Shown piece by piece: positions 1-7,232 of a stretch of DNA of 18,222 nt. This DNA comes from Chrysochromulina tobinii. Lineage: Eukaryota > Haptophyta > Prymnesiales > Chrysochromulinaceae. The stretch is taken from contig JWZX01001463.1 in NCBI GenBank assembly GCA_001275005.1, positions 1 through 18,222 on the forward strand. The letters run 5' to 3'. The notes under the pieces were generated by a model. That model was not told the DNA's origin. It saw nothing but the letters and a program-made list of their open reading frames with translations, and searched no databases. Each line of letters starts with the position of its first letter. Positions within the stretch are counted from its first letter, which is position 1. A program made the translations under genes and the position numbers.

Positions 1-99
1 CTCGGAAACTCGGAAACTGGAATTTGATGAGTATCCCCTGGAGAATCTGTACACTTGGAAACATGGAATCTGGAATTTGGTTTCCATGCTGCAAGGTTG

Positions 100-112
100 C
101 CCCCCCCCCCCC
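100..112. repeat. Poly-C homopolymer run
   Basis: Thirteen consecutive C residues. The length of such a run is error-prone in sequencing, so the exact count may be wrong. Confidence 0.9.
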
Positions 113-200
113 TCCGCGCTCTGGATGACCGCTCATCCCTCCCGGGCCCTCCCCGCCCTGGTCGACCGTGGGTCAACAGCTTTTCGTAAATGGACATCTC

Positions 201-222
201 ATGATAGTACTATGATAGTACA
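201..222. repeat. 11-bp tandem duplication
   Basis: ATGATAGTACT is followed directly by ATGATAGTACA, two copies that differ only in the last base. It is a simple local duplication with no evident function. Confidence 0.85.
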
Positions 223-970
223 TGTTCCTCGAAACTCGGAATCTTGAAAAGTTTTGCGTTCGCGTTCAAGATGCCATCAGGCACCGAAATCCGCTCGACC
301 AAGAACGATCACCTGCGCCACTATTACGCCACTATTTCCCGATCGTGCCCTCGCTCACCATCGCGTACGTCGACTCGCAAAGAACGCAAAGATACACTCG
401 ACACCGTCGCGTGACGACAGTGTCGAGCGACAGGTCGCTCAAGTAGTAGCTCTTCATGTTCGGCAGCCAGTCAAAGCGCCTACAGCGCAAGCCACTGCCG
501 ATGGCGCGCCTGTGCCTGCTGGCTTGGCAGGCGCCGCGCTAATCAAGCGCAAATCCAATCGTGCGGAAGTGGCGGTGCAGCATGTCCGCTGATACGGCCA
601 TCACACAGCCATCACAGCTGAGAAGGTGACGGCGGCGGCGAAGAGCAGCGCGACTTTCAATGCGCCGCGCATCAGCCGGTGCGGCGAGGATGCGAGCGTG
701 CTCCGACGCGATGCCGAGCCGCCCGCGGAGCGCGCTGCAGAGACGCGCGTTCTGGCCAAGACGTTGCCGGGGGCCTTGCAACGTTGCAAAGGCCTTTCGC
801 GTGCGGGAAACGTGCATACATGCAGTACCGGTAAAGTGCTCGCAGTTTCCACTTTCCAAGGTTCCGAGTTTCCAAGACACAAGAAAAAAGAAAGGAGCGG
901 TACCGGTTCAAAAACACCGGGGGAGCCGGAGACACTGTGCCGGAAAGCTGGGGGGGCGTTTTGGGAGTAC

Positions 971-1198
971 TTCAGTTTCCAAGAACCGGCTCTGGTCATC
1001 CAGATTCCAGATTCCACGCCTCGCCCCGGATTTTGGAGAACTGGACAGTTTCCGTTCCAAAAACCGGCTCAGGCCATCCAGAATCCAGATTCCGCGCCTC
1101 GCCGCGGATTTTGGAACCTGGACAGATTTCAAGATCCAGATATCGCCATGCAGAATCCAGATTACGCGCCTCGGCCCTCGCCCTGCGATTTGGAAATT
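971..1198. repeat. Degenerate tandem repeat, three units of 78/78/72 bp
   Basis: Three diverged copies start near 971, 1049 and 1127. Each contains a CCAGAxTCCAGATT-type core, then a GCGCCTCG-type segment and a GATTTTGGA-type segment (less clear in the third copy). Spacing is 78 bp between copies 1-2 and 2-3, and copy 3 is 6 bp shorter at its start. The cores, in reverse complement, resemble the GGAATCTGGAATTTGG-like sequence near 66-80, so this may be one dispersed repeat family. All unit lengths are multiples of three and one forward frame stays open across the array, with a recurring NPDxAPR-like peptide. I do not consider that enough to call a gene. Confidence 0.75.
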
Positions 1199-1330
1199 GA
1201 AAGACAAAATACAGATTCCAAATTCCGAGACAGCAGTTTCTGTTTACGCTCCTGCACTCATGCCTCACCCAGACGTCATGCGTAGTAAGTCTCATGCTGC
1301 TCGTCCATGATCGATGTACGATGATGCGGG

Positions 1331-1376
1331 TCGGGTATGAGGTAATATGCACGTGCCGCGGTTCGGGTATGAGGTA
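1331..1376. repeat. Two copies of TCGGGTATGAGGTA, 32 bp apart
   Basis: The 14-mer occurs at 1331-1344 and again at 1363-1376, each followed after a short gap by ATGCAC. It is a short direct duplication inside the gene-free region. Confidence 0.8.
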
Positions 1377-1482
1377 TGGTATATCTATATGCACTTGAGT
1401 GTTGAGACTTGTGATTTTGATTTATGATAGATGAAACTTGAAAGGACAAGTTGTAAGGGGGTTTAATTCTAGTCACAAATAT

Positions 1483-1545
1483 TCAAGTCAAGCGTCAAGT
1501 AAGAATCCAATAAGAATCCTTTAAGAATCCTAGTAAAGTGAATCC
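1483..1545. repeat. CAAGT and TAAGAATCC short tandem repeats
   Basis: TCAAGTCAAG plus a further CAAGT (1483-1500) runs directly into AAGAATCC at 1501, 1512 and 1523 (period 11), then a diverged GTGAATCC at 1538. The CAAGT part is the same simple motif found at 1736-1760 (as its complement) and at 14791-14807. Confidence 0.8.
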
Positions 1546-1735
1546 TAAAGGTGAAGCTAAACGATGTCCGATTTTGTCCGTTCGGGACACGCGGAGGCCG
1601 GGAGGCGTCTGCCGTCTCGGGAAGACAAAAAAAGTCCAGTCTCTATCTACACAGAAACAGCAGCTCAACATACAGTAGTAAAACTTACAGGAATTTGTTC
1701 CGGTGGAAGACAACTGCAGCTGTGGTGGAAGGGTG

Positions 1736-1760
1736 GACTTGACTTGACTTGTCTTGAGTC
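1736..1760. repeat. GACTT pentamer array just upstream of a start codon
   Basis: GACTT occurs three times in a row, then GTCTT and GAGTC. The array ends only 3 bp before the ATG at 1764. The reverse-complement motif (CAAGTCAAGTCAAGTCA) lies at 14791-14807, 92 bp upstream of the serine protease ATG. Confidence 0.8.
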
Positions 1761-1763
1761 TAC

Positions 1764-2363
1764 ATGGACGAGCGCGACTCGTCGCGTTTGATGAGAGTTC
1801 CTACAGGCTTCGGCGCGCCGGGGCTGGTCATCGCTCTCCTCATGCCGCTCGCGCATGCATGGTGCTGCCGAGCGTGTTCCAAGTGCATGTGCTCGATCTA
1901 TGGCTCGTGCCCAGCAACGAAAGCCGTCCCGCTCCTCGACGTGCCTCTTCGACAACTTTCCACTGCAGGCGTGGCAGCCTTCGTGGATTCGCTTCGGCCT
2001 GGTGGCACGCGCGACACCTGCCCACCAGGCTGCAAGCTCACTCCGCTGCTCAATGGCAGCATCTTTGCGGAACGTGAGCTAACTGGCGCTCGTCTGATCG
2101 ATATTGTAAGGCAGCACGAAGAGGGCCTGCCATCCTCGGCAGTGCACAATAGCACTATACGAGCACGACACGTCGAATGGCTCGCTTCATTACGACTTGT
2201 GCCAGCGCATGCTTTGCCGGCGAAAGAACGAGAGGAGAGGCTCCTCGGGTTGCTAAATCGTCTGAGGGAAGCCGTACACCTACAGCAACAGGAAACAACG
2301 AATTTATCCGTCAAACGGTCCTTGAGGGCGCTTCGCCAAGGTCCAAGTAAAAGGTATTCATAA
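1764..2363 (+). CDS. Possible small secreted Cys-rich protein (unknown function)
   Basis: A 199-residue open frame that I do not recognise. After a short charged N-terminus, residues about 15-33 form a hydrophobic stretch ending in LAHA, which could be a signal peptide, particularly if translation begins at Met10. It is followed at once by a cysteine cluster: Cys34, 35, 38, 41, 43 and 49. Cys86 and Cys90 follow further on, making eight in total. Three N-glycosylation sequons (Asn97, Asn129, Asn180) fit a secretory protein. The C-terminal half is charged and helical-looking, and ends in a basic tail. The start context is weak (T at -3, G at +4) and no homologue comes to mind. It may be a real lineage-specific gene, one exon of a larger gene, or a chance frame. 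A run of GACTT repeats directly precedes it. Confidence 0.42.
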   Translation: MDERDSSRLMRVPTGFGAPGLVIALLMPLAHAWCCRACSKCMCSIYGSCPATKAVPLLDVPLRQLSTAGVAAFVDSLRPGGTRDTCPPGCKLTPLLNGSIFAERELTGARLIDIVRQHEEGLPSSAVHNSTIRARHVEWLASLRLVPAHALPAKEREERLLGLLNRLREAVHLQQQETTNLSVKRSLRALRQGPSKRYS

Positions 2364-2703
2364 GGCGTCAAGAGCCGAAGCATAGAGTCGTAAACTTGGC
2401 GTTGGTTGATTGGCGGTTCATCAAACTACACAAACGGCAGCCTGAGGTGAGCGTGACATCATACATCCCGGTTCCCTGCTAAACGGCTAGACGCCGAGGC
2501 AATCGAGACCAGGCTCTGAAACAATCGCGGTGGGTGGGCGGGTTCACAGCCGAGTAACTTTGCGCGTCACACGGCAGGGGTCGTTTGGGGGGCGAATCGG
2601 GCAAAAGCGAATGCTCTTGAATTTGCTAACCTATTTTCCTGTGGAAAGCCCAGCGAGGGTCGAAACGGCGTCCCGACGATTCAAATTCAGGCAATTTCAC
2701 ACG
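2364..2703. other. Spacer between candidate gene and DUF2306 gene
   Basis: About 340 bp without a convincing gene. It presumably holds the promoter and 5' UTR of the membrane-protein gene, but I find no clear TATA box. The downstream frame stays open upstream of the chosen ATG, with an alternative in-frame ATG at 2611. The true 5' end of that protein is therefore open. Confidence 0.5.
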
Positions 2704-3933
2704 ATGGAGGAGCAACAACTTTTGCCCTCTGGGTCCCCAGCAAGCGTCGTCGAAGGTGCGGTACTGCTGCATCGATTTCGGCTAACGTGCCTGCTCTTCT
2801 CTGTTTACGCTGGTCGTGTGGCGCTCCCTCATGCGTGGAGCTCAAGCGTATACTATCCAGTGCTCTCTCCACTGTACCGGCAGCAAGAGCATTGGAGCGC
2901 CGACCCAAACGCCCGTTTGGCCATCGTGGCGCACGTGGGCTGCGGCATTGTGGCGATGCTTGCCATCGTGCTGCAGCTCAGCCCAACCCTGCGCATTGCT
3001 CGGCCGGGTGTGCACCGCTGGATCGGCCGAGTGTACGTGATGGCAGGAGGATGCACTGTGTTATCGCTCCGCTGGCTACGCGCGGATTCTGGTGCAGGGT
3101 CTGCAGCGCACGGTGACCCGATGATGCCTGCCGTGATCGATGCCACCTCGGCGGCGTGGGTGGCCGCCACCATGGGCGGCCTCGTGGCTAGGTGGCGTGG
3201 AGACACGCGTTGGCACCGACGGCTCATGCTGTTCTCCGCCTTGCTTGCTGCCTCTCCGATCCTCCAGCGGCTCCTGAACGCGCTACTCCTCTGCCCGGCC
3301 GCAATGGCCACCCGGTGCGTGCTGTGCCTTGTAAACTGGCAGGAGCCTCCATGGCAAGCCCGTTGGGGAACACCCGGCTCCGCTCACTCGCTGCTCGTCG
3401 GCCAGTCCTCAAGGCTGCCCTCGTCGCCCCAACCGAGCGACCTGCGGGCGAGCCCCAAGGTCCTGATGAGCCTCGATGGCTACGGTGAGGCGGAGCAGGC
3501 CGCGTTCGGGCTGAGCGCGCTGCTCGCCTTAGTCGTCGTTTTGGGCTTGGGCTTGCGCTATGTAACGACTCCAGATGAGTGGCGACGAGCGGCGCTCGGC
3601 GACGACGACGCGGTGCTCTCGACGCCCTGTGAGCTCGAGCCTTGGAAACGCCTCGCCCGCGCGCCCTTTGAGATCGCACGAAGGGTGGCAGGGCGGCTAG
3701 CGGGCTGCGCAAGCAGGTGCGTTGGCTCTCGGCAGCTGACTCGCGCACTCGCGGCGCTCATCTGGCTCACGCTTGTGGCCGCGTTCATGATGCTATTGGC
3801 GGGTTTCATCGCCATGGCAGGCGTGGCTGTCTGTGCCTTTTGCTTCTTGCTTGCCATGGGCACTTCGTTTGTGGTCACGCTCCCGCTGTGCCTGGTCGTA
3901 GGCGGGTGGTCAACGGCGGCCGGTCAGGGTTGA
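2704..3933 (+). CDS. DUF2306-type multi-pass membrane protein
   Basis: 409 residues from the ATG at 2704, chosen for its A at -3 and G at +4. An in-frame ATG at 2611 would add 31 residues. The first half matches my memory of DUF2306, a family of predicted membrane proteins of unknown biochemical role. It has the PGVHRWIGRVYV block at 101-112 and a WHRRLML block at 170-176, each next to a hydrophobic helix, plus conserved-looking His77. Hydrophobic segments lie near 25-45, 72-92, 108-121, 147-163, 174-196 and 265-285. A C-terminal extension (about 349-400) is a long, very hydrophobic stretch, probably two more helices, and is not part of the core family as I know it. The 210-260 linker is polar and Pro/Ser-rich. 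The membrane of residence and substrate are unknown. The stop lies 105 bp before the next ATG on the same strand. Confidence 0.8.
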   Translation: MEEQQLLPSGSPASVVEGAVLLHRFRLTCLLFSVYAGRVALPHAWSSSVYYPVLSPLYRQQEHWSADPNARLAIVAHVGCGIVAMLAIVLQLSPTLRIARPGVHRWIGRVYVMAGGCTVLSLRWLRADSGAGSAAHGDPMMPAVIDATSAAWVAATMGGLVARWRGDTRWHRRLMLFSALLAASPILQRLLNALLLCPAAMATRCVLCLVNWQEPPWQARWGTPGSAHSLLVGQSSRLPSSPQPSDLRASPKVLMSLDGYGEAEQAAFGLSALLALVVVLGLGLRYVTTPDEWRRAALGDDDAVLSTPCELEPWKRLARAPFEIARRVAGRLAGCASRCVGSRQLTRALAALIWLTLVAAFMMLLAGFIAMAGVAVCAFCFLLAMGTSFVVTLPLCLVVGGWSTAAGQG

Positions 3934-4038
3934 CGGGCGGAATACTTAGCTGGTGGGCTTTAGGACAGGCGAGTTAGATTTTAGTGGGTACGACTTTTTC
4001 CGTTCTGTCGTGTTCACGTTCACACTCTCGCGACGAAC

Positions 4039-6126
4039 ATGTCGTTCACGTTCCTGCAACACGCGGAATCACTCGAGGAGGACCTGACGACATCAACGGG
4101 ACCGCGCTACGCACCGCACGCGGAGCTGTGCCACTTCCTTGGATGCGAGGAGCCGGCTGCACCGCTCACCCGTGATGCTCTACTCGCCCTGCTATTGAGC
4201 GCTGGCGTGATCGACGAAATCGCGCCCAAGGCGCCGCAGTCGCTCGCTGTGCGGCGATGGCAGCGAGGCGGGCACTCGGCGGCCGCCCTGCGCAAGAAGC
4301 ACTCCGGGGATGTCTGGGCGCAGTACGAGATCCACAAGCGGCCCACGGAGCTTGCCATCCGCTGGGACTATGACGTTGTGGAGGACAAGTGGCGCTCAAC
4401 GGAGACGCTCATCAAGATGGAGGCCACGCCGTTTGCTCACGGCGCGATGCGCGAGTGTTATCGAATGAAAAAGATGTCGCAAGTCAACGCGTCTTACTTT
4501 TACAGGATGAACTGGGAAGACTGCAACAATTACGTGGCCAAGCGCTACCTTGCCAAGGATGTGATCGACGATGTGTACTGGACCGACATCAAGATGCAGA
4601 TGGTTTCGAAGCGCTACGCGCGGCAGTACAATATGCGCATTCCGCCACCGCCCAAGAAGGTCGACTTTCTGCAAGCTTTCGTGATCGAGGTGCAGCGCGT
4701 CGTCGATGGCGTGACCACGAGGATGCTCTTCTGCGTGGAGGTCCACGTCGACGGCGATTACACGAAGCACAGCAATAACTCGGGCTTCGTGCAGCTCGGA
4801 AGCTATGAGTCCGCTGCCGAGAGCTCCGAGGAGAGTTGCCAGACGCCTGAACTGCCCCGGCGGGAACCCACTGGAGCTCCATCGGGCGGCGATATCAGTT
4901 CGACGCTCGTGCACCACCACTACCGCTCGACTCCGCACGCCTTCAGTCGGTTTACCTTCGAGGCGTCGCAAGGGAAGCTGATGATCGTCGACATCCAGGG
5001 CGTGGGCGATATCTACACGGACCCGCAGATCCACTCAGTCGATAGCGCCGCTTTCGGCGAGGGCAATCTGAGCGTCGGTGGCATGGCTCTCTTCTTCTCG
5101 ACGGCACATTACGACAATCTGTGTAAGCAGCTGCGCCTGCCCTACTTTGCGCTGTCCGCCGACGAAAAGAAGCGCATCGAGGGCCAGCGGTTTGAGAGGA
5201 ACTCAGGGACTACGACGGATCTCCTCTCTGGCGCTTCGACGGCGGTGCGGGATCTCATCAAAGCCTCGGCTGACAAACTTGCAGCAAGACGACTCTCCGT
5301 CAAATCAGCTTCGTCAAGTTCCAATCAGGCGCCGTCCGGGTCGCGAGGTTCCGATCACATTGAGCTCGATGTCAAGCTGCTGCTCGAGAGTGGTGCACTC
5401 AAGCTGCTCGACGACGACGACGACGGGCAAGCGGCGCGCCGCCAGGCTGGCCTACCTGAGGCGCCGCCGCTCATGGTTGCGCCCGCGGGCGGCGTACCAG
5501 CGCCATCGCCGGTCGGACTCGTCCATGCGAAGCTCGTCGAATTCAACCTGACTGGCGCGCTGCCGCTGCTCGAAGGACAGCGCGATGTTCTCTCAGCGGG
5601 CTTCCACCTCGTGTGCGCCGCCGCCGCCAACGAGCCGCGCGCCCTTCGCGCCTTGCGTTCGCTCCTCCGTGGTCTGAGTGCCGACGAGCTCATGCCGGGA
5701 GTCTCTCTCAGTGGAGAGAATCTCGAGAAGCTCGGAGCTCAATATCTCCCGAGGCTCAACGCGCGCCTAGCCGCCGCCGGCGATGCGTGTGCGATGCTCG
5801 AGCTTGCCAACCAGCTCGCGGCCCACGAGGCCGACGAGGCCGCAGCTGCGCGTAGGGCCCTCGGATGGATCGACGCGGCTCTGACGGTGGCGGTGAAGGC
5901 GACGAGCGACGAGGAGAAGGCGGACCTCGCCATGGGTCGCTGTGCGCTCTATCAGCTCTACGAGCGCCAGGCGGAGCTCTGCCGGCAAGCGGGTGACGAT
6001 AGAGCCGCCTCCGAGAGCTATGCCTCCGCGTCCGAGGCGGCGCTCGAGGCTGGCAAAACGAAGATTGCCATGACTCTCCAGGCCAAGAGCGAGGAGTGCG
6101 CGCCTCAAGATGATGATTGCGTGTGA
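4039..6126 (+). CDS. Eukaryotic elongation factor 2 kinase (alpha-kinase) homologue
   Basis: 695 residues, close to the length of animal eEF2K (about 725). The family phosphorylates translation factor eEF2 and slows elongation, and in animals it is switched on by calmodulin. Visible features in order: a Trp74-centred basic segment (71-88), in the place of the calmodulin-binding region, directly before DVWAQYEI; GAMRECYRMKK (135-145); YVAKRY with candidate ATP-binding Lys168; SGFV (248-251); HAFSRFTFE (300-308); VDIQGVGDIYTDPQIH (317-332) with Asp318 and the glycine loop; GGMALFF (347-353); then an acidic linker. The helical C-terminal part ends in an ALEAGKTKIAM-like block resembling the eEF2K tail, which in animals recruits eEF2. 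Odd points are a 35-40-residue acidic/Pro-rich insert (about 253-292) inside the kinase domain and a changed zinc site. The start has A at -3. Kinase identity is strong; calmodulin control is inferred. Confidence 0.93.
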   Translation: MSFTFLQHAESLEEDLTTSTGPRYAPHAELCHFLGCEEPAAPLTRDALLALLLSAGVIDEIAPKAPQSLAVRRWQRGGHSAAALRKKHSGDVWAQYEIHKRPTELAIRWDYDVVEDKWRSTETLIKMEATPFAHGAMRECYRMKKMSQVNASYFYRMNWEDCNNYVAKRYLAKDVIDDVYWTDIKMQMVSKRYARQYNMRIPPPPKKVDFLQAFVIEVQRVVDGVTTRMLFCVEVHVDGDYTKHSNNSGFVQLGSYESAAESSEESCQTPELPRREPTGAPSGGDISSTLVHHHYRSTPHAFSRFTFEASQGKLMIVDIQGVGDIYTDPQIHSVDSAAFGEGNLSVGGMALFFSTAHYDNLCKQLRLPYFALSADEKKRIEGQRFERNSGTTTDLLSGASTAVRDLIKASADKLAARRLSVKSASSSSNQAPSGSRGSDHIELDVKLLLESGALKLLDDDDDGQAARRQAGLPEAPPLMVAPAGGVPAPSPVGLVHAKLVEFNLTGALPLLEGQRDVLSAGFHLVCAAAANEPRALRALRSLLRGLSADELMPGVSLSGENLEKLGAQYLPRLNARLAAAGDACAMLELANQLAAHEADEAAAARRALGWIDAALTVAVKATSDEEKADLAMGRCALYQLYERQAELCRQAGDDRAASESYASASEAALEAGKTKIAMTLQAKSEECAPQDDDCV

Positions 6127-7232
6127 TACGGTTCGCTCCACGGTTGGAGGGAAGCGTGTGCGTGTGGGTGTCGGGTGCGTCTCTCGACTCTCTCTCCCCC
6201 GGTCCGCAGCATCGTCATCGCGGTAGACTCCGACACGTCTCGTTGCCGCCGAGACGCTCGCAGGCGGAGCTTTCACACGTTTCAGCAAAGAGGGAGCTGA
6301 CGTTGAATCGAGACGTTGAAGCGGAATCGATACAAAGACGTGTGGCAGCCAGCACACGCAGGGCCTGGTCTGACATTGCCACGCAACATCGGGGAGGCAT
6401 CGCCGCCTCGCCACGCAGCACGCACCCGCGCGCGGCCGGCGGTCGCGGTGGGCGCTTGGGCCTGGCGGCGGCGCGGCTGCGCGCGCCAGCGGCCAGGGCG
6501 GAGCCTCCCCGCGGACGGGCGTCGGGCCGGGCGCCGCGCGGGCTCGTGTGTTCACTGTTATTAGACGTTCCGCCGCGCGGCGCGTCGTTATTTATTTTGG
6601 ACCGTTATACCGTACCGGCGGCGCCGCGGGGGGATGCTGAGAAAAAAATGTATCGACCTAACGGCGTGCCAAGGCGGGGGCCGGGGCGGGGGCCGGGGCA
6701 AGGCCAAGGGAACACACACACCGGTGTCCCACGGGGGCGACGGTCTATACGGAAAGATGTAAGATGACCCTGACGGCACGCCGCCCTCAGTCTGAGTCTC
6801 CACACAGCGCAGGTCATCAGGTCACAACACATGCAACTCAAGCTGTGCACCGACTAAGACGTCATTTTCTCACCGGTCCATATCATTGGTAGCGCCAAGG
6901 GAATGGCGGCGAATCGTGCGGCAGTAGAGGAGTGCACGGCGCCCACACCAGCCACAGACTTGCCGAACGAAGGCCATCCTCCAAGACGTAAGCCTCGGCT
7001 CGGGACCGCTTGTCCCTCCACGTAAAGAAGACTCTGCTGGCGGCGGCGACCGCACATGCATGCAAGACGCTCCCTTGTCCACTCGTCACACCAACCATCT
7101 GCCCTTACAGTAGCCGGTCCCCGTTTCGGACCGCGGGCCGGAAATGGTGCTCACGGACCGTCTGCGGGCAATGCCCGCGCGCGTGCGCTGTCGCTCGCTC
7201 GCCGTGCGGCGGTCGCCATCATAGATGGCTCC
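6127..7232. other. 1.1-kb spacer without a convincing gene
   Basis: This lies between the 3' ends of the kinase gene (+) and the myosin gene (-), so it should hold two 3' UTRs and terminators. Frames are open on both strands through roughly 6120-6770, but they translate to Arg/Pro/Ala-rich sequence typical of GC-rich noncoding DNA. I recognise no domain. A G-rich tract lies at 6676-6698, and a locally AT-rich patch at about 6585-6615 may belong to a 3' end. I see no tRNA-like fold. Confidence 0.55.
6676..6698 (+). other. Potential G-quadruplex tract
   Basis: Four runs of four or five G separated by one- or two-base loops (6676-6680, 6683-6686, 6688-6692, 6695-6698) meet the usual intramolecular G-quadruplex pattern. 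The tract is about 550 bp downstream of the kinase stop codon. Function is unknown, and such tracts are expected by chance in GC-rich DNA. Confidence 0.6.

Larger units (their letters stand above)
1..1763. other. Repeat-rich region without a convincing gene
   Basis: I see no supportable gene in these 1.76 kb. Open frames exist on both strands, but they overlap one another, mostly lack good start contexts and show no recognisable domain. The stretch instead holds a poly-C run, short tandem duplications, a roughly 78-bp degenerate tandem repeat, and scattered copies of a GGAAACTTGGAATCTGGAA-like motif in both orientations (about 1-85, 224-250, 843-880 and 971-1235). Base composition changes from GC-rich (about 600-960) to visibly AT-richer (about 1380-1560). 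This looks like intergenic or subtelomere-like filler, though a spliced gene with short exons cannot be excluded. Confidence 0.6.

Noticed and set aside
2530-2703. Longer N-terminus for the DUF2306 protein
   Set aside because: The frame opens at a GTG and has an ATG at 2611, but the extra residues are basic and uninformative. The ATG at 2704 has the better context. An upstream start is still possible.
5767-6555. Minus-strand 262-residue frame overlapping the kinase 3' end
   Set aside because: Arg/Pro/Ala-rich with no domain, and it overlaps the conserved eEF2K C-terminus on the other strand.
6117-6767. Plus-strand 216-residue frame after the kinase
   Set aside because: It begins inside the kinase coding sequence without an ATG and translates to low-information Arg/Gly/Pro sequence over a G-rich tract. 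It is probably 3' UTR.
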